A DNA stretch of 64,000 bases from Nocardiopsis algeriensis (GCF_014203695.1 NZ_JACHJO010000003.1:191272-255271); one strand, 5' to 3'. Shown: positions 28,901 to 36,445, counted from the stretch's first letter. The notes: a model not told the origin generated them from the letters alone. Numbers and translations: made by a program.

Positions 28901-31900
28901 CGGAACCGGGATCGGGGTTGCTGTCGGTGGAGTGGCCCCCGCTGTGGGATCGGCTGGAGCCCCCTGGGGGCGGGGGGTTCTTGTCGGGACGGAGTTGGTC
29001 TCCTCCGGAGCGGTTTTTCTGTTCGGGGTCGGACGTGACGCCGGTTTCCGGCTGGGTCTCCCCCTCGGGAGGGAGGGTCTCGTTGTCGGTGGGGTTGTGG
29101 TGCGGGGTGGTGTCGGGGTCGTTGTCGGTGAAGGGGTCGTTGGAGAGGTGGGGGGTGTTGAGGTCGTCGTCGGTGAGGTGGCGGGGGTAAAAGCGGGGCG
29201 GAGTGTGGCTGAAGCGGGGGTCGGAGCGGCGGTCGATGTAGAGGGGGCCGAGTCGGAACTCGTCTTCTTCGGGGCGGTCTTCCTGCTCGGAGCGGGCGGT
29301 CTGGGGTGGAGCCGGTGATTCTGCTGATGTCTGGGGGAGAGGTTGTGCCGGGTTGGTGGTGGGGGTGTCCGTTGCGGTCGTGAAGTTGGTGAGCTCACCG
29401 GTGGCGTTGTCGGTGCCGTCCGGCACGAAGGACGCAGGTGGTGGAACGTGCGGATTCAGGTGTCCGCTTTCGGGTTGCCGGTCCCTGGGCAGAGATGCGG
29501 AGGAGCTCGGCTGTGGAGCGGGTGGGGAAGCCGCTGCCTGACTCGGGGGCGGTGTGCTCTGCCGGTCCGTACCGGTGTTCTGCGGGGCGGAGTGTTCTGA
29601 GGTCGGGGGTGCCTGGTCGGGGTGGTCCTTCTGGTCGGTGTCGGTGGTGTCGGTCTGGGGCGCTGGGGCCGGTCGTACTTGTGTCCTGCCGGTGAGGGCC
29701 GGTGGTTCCGCTGATGCCTCGACAGGCGGCTGCGTCGGGTCGGAGGCGGGGTTGTCCGCTGCGTTCGCGGAGTCGGCGGGCTCGCCCGTGGTGTTGCCGG
29801 GCGCGGAGGGGGCGGGGGCCGGTTCGTGCTGGTTCGTGCGTCCGCTCGCGGGGCGTCGGTCCCGGGAGGAAGGCGTGGGCGGGTCCGGCCTCGGGCCGGG
29901 TACGGGTGCGGGCCGGTCAGGGCTGGAGTGGCCTTGGCCGGTGTCGGGGTTGGTGTCGGTGGAGTAGGTCTCCCAGGAGTCGGTGTCGCTGTGGGGGCGG
30001 TCGGGGTCCTTCCGGGGGAGGGGGGCCTCCTCGGGCCGGGGGGTGTTTTCCTCGGAGTGGTCTTTCTTGTCGGCAGGGTCGTTTTTCGAGGGGTCGGTCT
30101 CGGCCGTGGGGATGGGGTGTTCTTGTGTGTTGGCGGTGTGCGCCGGTGTTTCTGCTGATGTTTTGAGGGGCGGCTGTGCCGGCTCGGGGGCAGGGGTGTC
30201 CTTGCCGGCCACCGGGTCGGCAGGTTCGTCCGTGGTGTCGCCGGGGGTGGTGGGCACGGAAGGGTCGGGAGCCGGACCCTGCGGGCCCGTGCGCCGGTTT
30301 GCGGGCTGCCCGCTTCCGGTGTGCCGGTCCTGGTGCGGGGGCGCAGGTTGCTCGGTTCTTGCGGTGGGGGCGGCGGGTACCGGCTGCGCCGAGGAAGGTA
30401 CGCCCTCCTCGCCTGTGTCCGTGCCCTGCGAACCGGAGCGCTCCGCGGGGGATCCCGCGTCGGCTGCCTTCTCCGGCTCGGGGCCGGAGGCGGAGCCGTC
30501 GGTGATGTCGGCGGGATCGGTGTGCGCGAGGGCTGCCTCGTAGGCCTCTGCGAGGACGAGGTACTCGTCGAACCCGTCGTCGCCGGTGGTGGGCCGATGG
30601 TCAGGAGGAACGTCGCTGTCGCGTTCGCGATGGCTGCTGGAGGGGTCGCTCTCCTGCCGGCCGATCGCAGCCGGGGAGGTGTCCTCCTGCCGACCGGTGT
30701 TGGTGGGTGCGGAGGGTTGACCTGCCTCTTTGGGGGACGCGTGGGTCGCAGATGAGGCAGAGGTGTCTTGTGCTGCGCTCTGTGTTGGGGGTTGGGCAGC
30801 TGTGGTGAACTCTCCCCGGGCGGTGTCGTTGCTGGTCGCCACCGATGGTGCGGAGCGGGGGATGGTCGTCGGGGGCTGGGAGGGCCGGTTGCCGTCCCGC
30901 CCGCTGTTCGGCTGTTCGGCGGCGGGAGGCGGGGTGCCGCCGACGCCGGAGGAAGACGGAGTGGCGGGGGCTTGCGGGGGCCCGAACGGCGCCGGTGCTG
31001 CCTCGGCGGCCTGCTCCGTGCCGCCTTGGGCGGTGGCGGGGTCTGTCTCTTCCGGTGCAGGGTGGGGGCCGGTGACGGAGAGCTCGTTGAGCATGAAGAC
31101 GGTGAGGTTGCCCTGGTAGCCGGGGAAGGGGATGTCGGAGAAGGGGGAATCCTCCTTGGGGGACAGCAGCGGGACCCAGGGCGTTCCCGGTTTTTCGTCG
31201 AGCAGGCCCAGGGGGTCGAACGGGCTGCGGTCGGGGTAGGCGCCCAGGGCCGGGGGGTCGCCTTCGCCGGTGCGGAAGTCGGGCATGTCCCCGAGCGGCC
31301 AGTCGTGGTCGTCGGAGGACTCCTCCCGCGAAGTGCTCGTGCTGTCCTCCGCGACCTGTTCCGGCCGGTCGGTGTTCTCGCGTGGGCTCTCCGTCCCCGG
31401 GCCGTCGGAGGCTTCCCGGGGAGGAGCGGTGTTCTGTCCGTCCCCGGTCCCGCGTGGACCACTGCCAGGGGCGGCGCCGCCGCTTTCGGACGGCTCGTTG
31501 TTTCCGGGCCTGGGTCTGTCGGTGTCCGAGGTGCCGTGGTCGGGGTGGGAGCTGCTCCTGCTGCCGGGGTCTCTGTCGTCCGGATCGTTGCGGTCGTCGA
31601 GGGAGGGCCGGTTGTCGGGGCCGGTGGTGTTGGTGGTCGGGGGGTCTTCTCCGCCGCTGTCGGTCTGGGTTGGGGGTGGGGGTGTGAGGGGATCGGGCAG
31701 GGTGGGTGGGGTTGTGAGGGCGTTGATGCCGGCCAGGGCGCTGTCGGTGGTGACTTGTTGGGTGCCTGCTTGGCTGGCGCCGGCGGTGGCCGACCAGACG
31801 GAGGCTTTCCAGCCCTCGCCCTGGGCGGCGTTGCCCAGGCCTTCGCCGAGGTAGCCCTCCAGGGCTCCGCTTCCGGCGCCCAGGCCCAGGTGTTGGAGGT

Positions 31901-33146
31901 AGGTGGTGGCCTTGCCGTTGTGTTGGTGCAGGGCTTGTTGGAGGTGGGCGGGGCTGTCGGCGAGGTGGTCGCGCAGGTGCGGGGGCAGCTGGTTGCCGAG
32001 GGTGTTCTTGAGCTGTCCGTGCAGGTCGGGGGTGTTCCAGTGGCGGATGAGGGTGTCGGCGTAGTCGCGGCCCAGGTCGCGGGCGCCGGTGGTGCCCAGG
32101 TGGTCGGCGAAGTGGCGTGTGAACAGGTCGGAGAGATCGTCGCGCAGTTGGGTGGCGTTGGCGGCGTTGTCCCAGGGGACGCGGCCGGGGGTTCCGCCGC
32201 TGAAGGAGGCCAGGAACTCGTTGCCGTGGCGTCCGAACAGGTCGGCCAGATCCCCGTTGAGAGGGGAGAGGGGGTCGGTGCCGGGTCCTGCATCGGACCC
32301 GGCGTCCCTGGGGGCGGGCGCTGAGTCGGGGACCGGGTCGGGCGCGGGATCGGTGTTTCTGGGCGCCGGCAGCGGATCGGGGCCGGTGGTTTTGGGGGCG
32401 GGTACGGGGTCGGGGAGCGTGCGTAGGTTGTCGAGGTGGTCGTTGAAGACCTTGCTGATCCGGTTGCTCAGGAACAGGTCGATGCCGCCGGCCAGGCCTG
32501 CGGAGACCAGTCCTTCGAAGACGGCGCCGGTGTGGGCGCCCTTGGTGAGTTTGTTGTCCCAGGTGTCGCGGGTGCCGTTGTCGATCTGCAGGCGTTGGAT
32601 GATGCTGTCGAGGCTGGCGAAGATCTGGCTGAGGATCTGGTGGCTGGGGACGGTGAGCAGGAACCAGGCCAGGATGCGTCGGATGGCCAGGCTGCGGATG
32701 GCTTTGAAGACGGGGATGAGTTTGAGGCTGGCGCCGAAGGTGAATTTGGCGGTGGCGATGGCCCAGGCGATCTCCAGGGCGAGTTGGACGAACTGGCCGA
32801 TGACCATCATGGCCATGTATTCGGCGTTGGCGGCGCCTTTGCGTAGTTCGGTGGTCAGGGTGCGTGAGGTGTGGGCGGCGGAGCCGATGTAGTCGTTGTC
32901 GCCTTTGGTGAACTGGTCGAGGGAGCGGTCGTAGAAGTCAGCGGTGCGTCCGTCGAAGTTGGTGCGTACGCGGCGGCGTACGGTTTCGACCAGGGGGACC
33001 AGGACGGTGAGGAGGCGGTCTTCGAGGGTCCGGTAGATTTCGGCGGCGGCGCGCATGGCGTGGGGGTTGGCGGTGGGGACCTCGATGCCGGTGAGCACCT
33101 TGATGGCGGTGCGTGCGGACTCGGGCATGTTGGGGTCCAAGGGCAT
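22947..33146 (-). CDS. giant ESX-linked protein 2 (3399 aa), paralogue of giant 1
   Basis: ATG 33146 has the same leader and GGGAAGG as giant 1. The first ~246 residues are almost identical to giant 1 (I note Gln/His at residue 92 as a difference), and residues ~295-488 are also very close. The disordered Pro-rich linker is much longer (~500 to ~1420) and has one SWETY motif. The body (~1425-3150) aligns module by module with giant 1 but is strongly diverged, for example LLTSDLVN versus LLTSSLVN and RMRSTGQSTT versus RQRATGQSTS. Residues ~3190-3270 form the coiled-coil-like end, followed by a Ser/Gly/Lys-rich tail. No known effector domain is seen. It is upstream of giant 1 and the pseudo-mycosin on the same strand, suggesting coordinated expression with the ESX core. 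Confidence 0.85.
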   Translation of the reverse strand: MPLDPNMPESARTAIKVLTGIEVPTANPHAMRAAAEIYRTLEDRLLTVLVPLVETVRRRVRTNFDGRTADFYDRSLDQFTKGDNDYIGSAAHTSRTLTTELRKGAANAEYMAMMVIGQFVQLALEIAWAIATAKFTFGASLKLIPVFKAIRSLAIRRILAWFLLTVPSHQILSQIFASLDSIIQRLQIDNGTRDTWDNKLTKGAHTGAVFEGLVSAGLAGGIDLFLSNRISKVFNDHLDNLRTLPDPVPAPKTTGPDPLPAPRNTDPAPDPVPDSAPAPRDAGSDAGPGTDPLSPLNGDLADLFGRHGNEFLASFSGGTPGRVPWDNAANATQLRDDLSDLFTRHFADHLGTTGARDLGRDYADTLIRHWNTPDLHGQLKNTLGNQLPPHLRDHLADSPAHLQQALHQHNGKATTYLQHLGLGAGSGALEGYLGEGLGNAAQGEGWKASVWSATAGASQAGTQQVTTDSALAGINALTTPPTLPDPLTPPPPTQTDSGGEDPPTTNTTGPDNRPSLDDRNDPDDRDPGSRSSSHPDHGTSDTDRPRPGNNEPSESGGAAPGSGPRGTGDGQNTAPPREASDGPGTESPRENTDRPEQVAEDSTSTSREESSDDHDWPLGDMPDFRTGEGDPPALGAYPDRSPFDPLGLLDEKPGTPWVPLLSPKEDSPFSDIPFPGYQGNLTVFMLNELSVTGPHPAPEETDPATAQGGTEQAAEAAPAPFGPPQAPATPSSSGVGGTPPPAAEQPNSGRDGNRPSQPPTTIPRSAPSVATSNDTARGEFTTAAQPPTQSAAQDTSASSATHASPKEAGQPSAPTNTGRQEDTSPAAIGRQESDPSSSHRERDSDVPPDHRPTTGDDGFDEYLVLAEAYEAALAHTDPADITDGSASGPEPEKAADAGSPAERSGSQGTDTGEEGVPSSAQPVPAAPTARTEQPAPPHQDRHTGSGQPANRRTGPQGPAPDPSVPTTPGDTTDEPADPVAGKDTPAPEPAQPPLKTSAETPAHTANTQEHPIPTAETDPSKNDPADKKDHSEENTPRPEEAPLPRKDPDRPHSDTDSWETYSTDTNPDTGQGHSSPDRPAPVPGPRPDPPTPSSRDRRPASGRTNQHEPAPAPSAPGNTTGEPADSANAADNPASDPTQPPVEASAEPPALTGRTQVRPAPAPQTDTTDTDQKDHPDQAPPTSEHSAPQNTGTDRQSTPPPSQAAASPPAPQPSSSASLPRDRQPESGHLNPHVPPPASFVPDGTDNATGELTNFTTATDTPTTNPAQPLPQTSAESPAPPQTARSEQEDRPEEDEFRLGPLYIDRRSDPRFSHTPPRFYPRHLTDDDLNTPHLSNDPFTDNDPDTTPHHNPTDNETLPPEGETQPETGVTSDPEQKNRSGGDQLRPDKNPPPPGGSSRSHSGGHSTDSNPDPGSGSGTGPSNARHDIGYLLTSDLVNPGMLNAREMASFMDRNLHGNAGTGRPADAVRDNLRKKIAQQAGRSMAPFFAEDGFSTAVEDANGITWQATVSLRPGNNGFLPVTVTEKDKEVLSQIALSAEAGEANPISGSSSRGSSKQIALAFHASPITVGAVNGNPLGPSVYIRVAGGTRMRSTGQSTTNTNEASTGHEVAGEQKLYVSDLVMSVTLERPPNTAASGGGHNPVNLRYTAPDGLRLVLPREVRAPVEDAPRSFGRQGNDTRPLAPPTGSGHPLSVGPVRRTDNRQSLPDWLHDRLWTDKEKSWFYQNLHSEKSKQKHLEDFRAQVDATFSTDSMRANLTRMSQGPVIFPVTTPSGRSRLVGIYSAPTSYRAKSDMLPPDKLSDRTKATRESGSSTSHSKNASATLGIGLNVDVPVDSARRGRLDIPGLDFSGSKGSAKEKGQSSSGSVARSGYSTSEAATYDVDRIFHVYVDGSSESYTFTGTSVETLTVEEARAMSEQVRAASSAPAPNTRPNADGSGSGSGSAPARPARPNLAQQVPVTFHGATPRELTWPDGSRHRTDNGDRFTVQQEIAHRILTALAQERPGMVLPDLVRDPSNFAHRPDRQNANRSWREHRPFRRSHDAAVFNTQRVMDAVSETMLKSSLDDLTLHGIPVHLVETAWINPSDLFKKDAKMLRPPFVTVRITADFSPLTPGRTTERGTGGEYSGASGRSSGSSKQKSGGIALKAGSYIRSNAGDASKFPKSAGIPSLSLELNNSRGSGRGQGTSSQTEDVVRHPEGSQAWGSDVRVSARLYEHDDLGMAQGDDRGILLTGKPVSARIVLETPESKEGAAGGTSRTQPPGTTAASGTPIRPLTTDEAKALIDGRPAPRNNAPQGLGEERARLLEQALSTVEHIGTRLRTGGSNDVGSLLEAAYKNFSATPLWGDGFAFERKLRHFLASGQGAHQFYENLFSPENLAGHPALTSSGGLRARTEMSGGPLSPRNLRPTMTTRMDIDSIDRFEQSDAEIGWKDTVSLNTSFNKGKGTSLGLKVSGAGRFNPNPLVSSEETAHTAPNSAKNPTLNIGGGAGWNFYQNSTGQTTTANHSRTVEFHPQVQMSYAFTGSGTVSQAMEFILAALPGIPIPLGPQYRAWQARVPELITGLIHVREAHHAGLVRDRVAVNDDGSLTLRPQPGSDAPKTVRIRPGFEDSGKLLKPADPSGALRDLTDKLAAKGWELTAGSREAILQALTSHTGLHPNTGVPLPVKVRSSSSPRAIPSRDATVTLKLRNVSTSADYLSGRAEYHQEQTRENTSEESGGRGSSVSGGTNASPLLALPQSGGDQPGGESPTSRPVYGRLTALDHSTSSSTGTSTGRTDTNKRTLGLTMDTPYVRLSMKTELTIDLTLAERRSTDENRPGDTAPAGTTPAGSTPARNAGETAPEETRVFTGVHDSGTVSAFYPAPYLDLSPAPATTAISPGSSGPAGDRGVLVVEDSSDDPHLSLGEMMRAWTTDKDPQAHNDVRDTPLLPVSVEDRGQGVRDTAHITVARSLGWTPPAGSVRNGRYTKEAVTSARAYAARELGLNSHHNAIDQSLSEIALRSVLPDATANEGSELIRIGRTTWNIRAMPILSSARFLDYNPEVRLTDSAGSSTSSSSARNHSGTQSSGPEFQPLAVHETAPTASRVLSGIATVPLSSTSSGETSRGGGTQEDSSDGLRGGPAYLVEFDTRVAIGARSEKHGAFVRKVKRAGRAVQNFFGGHSESRPARFQRGETSAKVAVWVSESDLRRFGLLGAAADTFSLRVSAGRLADAQKALAEADKAYLEARRPLEKAAADWVASPGDTRAKQRYEQLEADYQDRREAFTRAREDWEEALGDLRYILGGLNTGNRTASGLSRGKPPATRNNRFSSMPPIPEETSSSSGNLQNPPVTDQGIELPDWPGTGTSSKAPTEGQGKEKDVGQQGAGGGSGGDRGGSDLADYFNDVLNSSSSKGKGKQSSTG
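31683..32262. repeat. second shared block of the giant genes, copy 2
   Basis: Counterpart of 21151-21730 (offset 10532 bp). It encodes residues ~295-488 of giant 2, with high nucleotide identity outside a short variable patch near 31915-31960. Confidence 0.8.
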
Positions 33147-33192
33147 GGGGGCGCCTTCCCGGTCACAGCTGCGAGCGCAACAGAAGGTAACA
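32406..33192. repeat. 787-bp direct repeat, copy 2 (5' end and leader of giant gene 2)
   Basis: Counterpart of 21844-22630. The ~99% match over coding and leader sequence contrasts with the diverged bodies of the two genes, which suggests recent duplication or gene conversion of the 5' end only. Confidence 0.92.
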
Positions 33193-33541
33193 TCGCAACG
33201 CCCTCATGTGGAAGTGGTTGTTGTCTTCCCCTTGTTTGAGTTGTCATCTGTGGTTCTACTTCTGTTTGGTGGCGTCCTGTCGCCGGCACGCCCTGAGCTC
33301 TGAGGAAATCGGCGCGGGCGGTCGGCCCCGGTCCTCCCCGAGAGGCCACGAAGCCGCTGGTGGACACCCGTGCCTCCGCCCGCTCTCCTCCCGCCCCGGC
33401 GATCGTTCGGAGAGCGTTGTCCGCACTTCCCCCACCTCTTCTTGGATCCTTCATGCCCCTGTGCCAAAATCCGACTTCCGCGGACCAGATCTTCGGGCTG
33501 CCGGAGAACGGCTTCTGGACATCGATGCAGGGGAGGCTCAG
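33193..33541. other. unique gap between giant gene 2 and the DeoR-type fragment
   Basis: 349 bp that divide two divergent genes. The first ~70 bp are T/G-rich on the plus strand and less GC-rich than the surroundings, which fits a promoter region for giant 2. I looked here for a helix-turn-helix that could complete the following DeoR sensor domain and found none in any plus-strand frame. Confidence 0.5.
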
Positions 33542-34162
33542 GTGGTTGTTCCTGTGATGGGAGCCATCGGTGCGGCAGGGGAGACCGCCGGGAAGGGAAC
33601 CGGGGTGATGCCGCAGGCGGACCGCGCCGCCGAGGCGCGGGAGCGCATCGCCCGGGCCGCCCTGGACGAACTGCCAGGCCCGGGGGGAGTGGTCCTGCTG
33701 GAGGCGGGCCCGATTTCGGAGCAGGTCGCCGCGCTGCTGCCCCCCGGCTCCGGCCTGACCGTGGTGACCAACTCCGTCCCCGTCGCGCTGCTGCTGTCCC
33801 ACTGCGAGGGACTGAGCGTGCACCTGCTGGGCGGTTGTGTGCGCAAGGGCTCCGGGGCCACCCTGGTCGGACCCCAGGTGCTGGAGCAGATACATGTGGA
33901 CGTCGCCTTCGTGGCGGCCGACGGTGTCTCGCCCGAACGCGGCCTGACCTGTGCTGACCCGAGCGAGGTCGTGTCCAGGCAGGCGGTCGTGAGGGCCTCG
34001 GACAAGGTCGTGCTGCTGACGGAGCACACCAGGATCGGCCGCGACCGGCTGTCCCGGTTCGCACGCTTCGCGGAGGTCGACCACCTCGTCACCGACGCCG
34101 GCCTGGACCCTCGCGAGATCCGCCGCCTGTGCGGCCGCGGGCCCCGCGTCACCGTGGTCTGA
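33542..34162 (+). CDS. DeoR-family sensor domain without helix-turn-helix (N-terminally truncated)
   Basis: 206 aa from GTG 33542, with GGGAGG five bases upstream; ATG 33557 is an alternative start. The chain matches the phosphosugar-sensing C-terminal domain of DeoR/GlpR repressors: IARAALDEL, then VTNSVPVALLL, LLGGCVRKGSGATLVGP, the VDVAFVAADGVS region, and a C-terminal VDHLVTD motif. Ordinary DeoR proteins are ~250 aa, with ~55 residues of winged helix-turn-helix first; nothing like that precedes this start. Residues near 20-30 (QADRAAEARERIARAAL) look like the usual linker. It may be a decaying regulator or a free-standing effector-binding domain. A strong terminator follows, and the gene is divergent from giant 2. 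Confidence 0.7.
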   Translation: MVVPVMGAIGAAGETAGKGTGVMPQADRAAEARERIARAALDELPGPGGVVLLEAGPISEQVAALLPPGSGLTVVTNSVPVALLLSHCEGLSVHLLGGCVRKGSGATLVGPQVLEQIHVDVAFVAADGVSPERGLTCADPSEVVSRQAVVRASDKVVLLTEHTRIGRDRLSRFARFAEVDHLVTDAGLDPREIRRLCGRGPRVTVV

Positions 34163-34184
34163 CGCGACCCCTCCCGCCCCTTTT

Positions 34185-34222
34185 CGAGGGCGCATCCGGA
34201 CGCCGCTCCGGGTGCGCCCTCG
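34185..34222. terminator. strong hairpin terminator after the DeoR-type fragment
   Basis: CGAGGGCGCAtCCGGA pairs with TCCGGgTGCGCCCTCG around CGCCGC (34185-34222), a 16-bp stem with one mismatch. It separates the DeoR-type gene from the Tad operon. Confidence 0.8.
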
Positions 34223-34298
34223 CCGTGCTGCGGGAAACTGCTTCCCCCCTTCAGGAGAAGGTTCGGTAACAGAGGGCTTCTGTGACCTTCGGGGGTTG

Positions 34299-34323
34299 TT
34301 GACGCATGCGGTCCTTCTATAAG
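34299..34323 (+). promoter_or_regulatory. candidate promoter of the Tad operon
   Basis: TTGACG at 34299-34304 and TATAAG at 34318-34323 lie ~50 bp before the first Tad gene in an AT-rich patch. Their spacing is only 13 bp; TTGTTG at 34296-34301 would give 16 bp. This is the only promoter-like sequence ahead of the operon. Confidence 0.4.
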
Positions 34324-34371
34324 CTCACCCAAAGCCAAGCCGAAACACAATCAAAGCCACACTGAGAGGGC

Positions 34372-34878
34372 ATGTCAGTGCGGAGACCCCTCACCGCGGT
34401 CCTCGGTGCCGCGGCACTGGCCCTGCTGGCGGGGTGCGCGGACCCGCAGACCGGCCCTTCCGAACCGGTCGCGGCGACACCGCCGGCACATCCCTCCTCC
34501 GGAGAGGAGGAGGCGGTGCTCGCCGCCTACACCGGCATGTGGGAGGCCGTCGCGGACGCCTCGCACGAAGGCGCGGACGAGAGCGCCGAACTGGAGGAAC
34601 ACGCCGTCGGTGCGGCCCTCGCCCTCATGACCGACGCCTTGCAGGGCGCCCGGGCCGAGGGCGCGCAGGTCACCGGCGAACCCGTCCTCGACCCATCCGC
34701 GCGCATCGAGGACGCCGACCGCGCCGAGGTCACCGACTGCCTCGACGACTCCGACTGGAACCTCGGTGCGGGGGCCTCCTCGCAAGGGGGTCCGCGCCGC
34801 GTCGACGCCGCGCTCATCCACGACGGACTCGCCTGGCGCGTGTCCGACCTGCGCATCTGGGAGACAGGAACATGCTGA
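34372..34878 (+). CDS. small lipoprotein, first gene of the Tad operon
   Basis: 168 aa. A short lipoprotein signal peptide ends in the lipobox LLAGC (Cys ~22), followed by a Pro/Ala-rich spacer and a ~115-residue domain (YTGMWEAVADASHEGADES) resembling small NTF2-like lipoproteins found beside actinobacterial Tad genes. It is probably anchored to the outer face of the membrane. The stop overlaps the start of the next gene by 7 bp, so translation is coupled. No enzymatic motif is seen, and its role in pilus assembly is inferred from position only. Confidence 0.78.
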   Translation: MSVRRPLTAVLGAAALALLAGCADPQTGPSEPVAATPPAHPSSGEEEAVLAAYTGMWEAVADASHEGADESAELEEHAVGAALALMTDALQGARAEGAQVTGEPVLDPSARIEDADRAEVTDCLDDSDWNLGAGASSQGGPRRVDAALIHDGLAWRVSDLRIWETGTC

Positions 34879-35768
34879 GGCCCACACCCCCCGCTGCCGC
34901 CGCCGCGGCACTGCTGGCCCTGGCGGCGGCGGGCGCCGCCGCCCCCGCGCACGCCGACCCCGGCTCCTTCCTCGGCCGGGTCGAGTGCGGAAGCTCGGGC
35001 GGCAGGGGCTGCACCGTCCGGCTGGACTGGTGGAGCAGCCACGGCGGAAGCGCCGGCTCGGGCCCCACCCAGGGCGGTACCGGCACCCAGACCGGTTCCG
35101 GAGGGGACACCGCCGCCCCCGCCGGGGACGGCATCGACTACAGCGGCATCGACTGGGAGACCGCGGTCGACTGGTCCCAGGTCCCCTGGCACGAGATCGA
35201 CTGGGAGTCGATCGACTACGGCGACGGAGAGGACGAGGAGGGGGAGGAGGGCCGCGACCCCGTCGACCCCGTCACCCTCATCCAGGAGTCCATGGCCTCC
35301 TTCGAGCTGCCCCCGCCCGAGATCGAGACCTCCCCCGGCCCCGACTCCCTCGTCCTGGTCAACACGCCCGTCTGGCTGTGGGTCGACTCCCGGACATGGG
35401 CGCCCGAGAGCGCCTCCGCCGAGGTCCCCGGCTGGTCCCTCGAGGTCACCGCCACCCCCGTCACCACCACCTGGACCCTGGGCGACGGCACCCGCATCGA
35501 GTGCGACGGCCCGGGCACCCCCTACGACCCCGCCGTGCACGCCCCCGACACGGCCTCCCCCGACTGCGGCCACGTCTACACCCGCTCCTCCGCAGGCAGT
35601 GCCGGCGGTACCTACACCGTCACCGTCGAGGTCGCCTGGGACACGGCCTGGGAGTTCTCCGACGGTGCCTCGGGCGAACTCAACCAGGTCAGCACGGTCA
35701 CGCAGGTCGAACTCGAGGTGGCCGAATCCCAGGGCCTCGTCACCGGCGCAGGCCCCCGACAGCAGTGA
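34872..35768 (+). CDS. secreted Tad-operon protein of unknown function
   Basis: 298 aa from ATG 34872. A signal peptide with an Ala-rich core ends near AHADPG (~28). A Gly/Ser/Thr linker follows, then a Trp/Asp-rich stretch with repeated GIDWETAVDW/EIDWESIDY motifs and an acidic run. The C-terminal ~140 residues look like a beta-sandwich (VWLWVDSRTWAP, TTTWTLGDGTRIECDGPG, a DCGHVYTRSS segment and a final TVTVEVAW strand), a pattern close to PKD-like domains. Similar secreted proteins occur in actinomycete Tad loci, and it may decorate or anchor the pilus. It overlaps the lipoprotein gene by 7 bp. Confidence 0.75.
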   Translation: MLRPTPPAAAAAALLALAAAGAAAPAHADPGSFLGRVECGSSGGRGCTVRLDWWSSHGGSAGSGPTQGGTGTQTGSGGDTAAPAGDGIDYSGIDWETAVDWSQVPWHEIDWESIDYGDGEDEEGEEGRDPVDPVTLIQESMASFELPPPEIETSPGPDSLVLVNTPVWLWVDSRTWAPESASAEVPGWSLEVTATPVTTTWTLGDGTRIECDGPGTPYDPAVHAPDTASPDCGHVYTRSSAGSAGGTYTVTVEVAWDTAWEFSDGASGELNQVSTVTQVELEVAESQGLVTGAGPRQQ

Positions 35769-35779
35769 GAGAGACACAC

Positions 35780-36445
35780 GTGGTGGACACGAAGACGGCA
35801 CCCGCGCCCCCCGCGCCCCCGAAGGCGCAGGGCACACCGCCCGTGCGGCTCCTGGGCAGCGGCCCCCGGCGCCGGCGCTGGCTGGTGCTGGCCCTGACCC
35901 TGACGGTCACCGGCGCCCTGGGAGGGGTCCTGGCCCTGGAGCAGCTCGACACCCGCCGCGGCGTCCTCGTCGCCGTCACCGACCTGCCCGCCGGGCACGT
36001 GGTGGCGGCCGACGACCTGAGGATCGAGAGGATCGGCGCCTTCGAAGGGGTCTCCCTCATCGGCGCCGAGCACCTGGAGGAGACGGTCGGACGCACCCTC
36101 ACCGTCCCCGTCACCGAGGGCGGAATCCTGCCCGAGGCGGCCCTGGGCGCCGAGGCCGCCTTCCCCGAGAGTGACCGCGCCGTGGTCGGCGCCGCACTGC
36201 GCCCCGGCCGCTTCCCCGCCTCCCTGAGTGCGGGCGCCGCGGTGTCCGTGGTGGTCACCGCCGAGGAGACGGAGGGGGTGGAGGCCTACCGGGCGCTCGT
36301 GCAGAGCATCGACACCGCCTCCTCCACCGACGGCTCGGCCACGCTCGAACTCGTCGTGGCCTCCACCGACGCCGCCCGCATCGCCTCGGCCGCCGCGGCC
36401 GAACAGGTCAGCCTGGTCCAGGTCAACCCCCGCGGAGGTGCCTGA
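35780..36445 (+). CDS. CpaB/RcpC-like SAF-domain protein
   Basis: 221 aa from GTG 35780 (GTG 35765, overlapping the preceding stop, is an alternative). A short cytosolic N-terminus with basic residues (PRRRRW) precedes one membrane helix (~32-52). A SAF domain follows (RGVLVAVTDLPAGHVVAADDL) with the usual GRTLTVPVTEGGIL segment. SAF proteins of this type (CpaB/RcpC) sit outside the membrane and help pilus passage or stability. It lies between the secreted protein and the CpaE-like ATPase gene, and its TGA shares one base with the ATG of the latter. Confidence 0.82.
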   Translation: MVDTKTAPAPPAPPKAQGTPPVRLLGSGPRRRRWLVLALTLTVTGALGGVLALEQLDTRRGVLVAVTDLPAGHVVAADDLRIERIGAFEGVSLIGAEHLEETVGRTLTVPVTEGGILPEAALGAEAAFPESDRAVVGAALRPGRFPASLSAGAAVSVVVTAEETEGVEAYRALVQSIDTASSTDGSATLELVVASTDAARIASAAAAEQVSLVQVNPRGGA

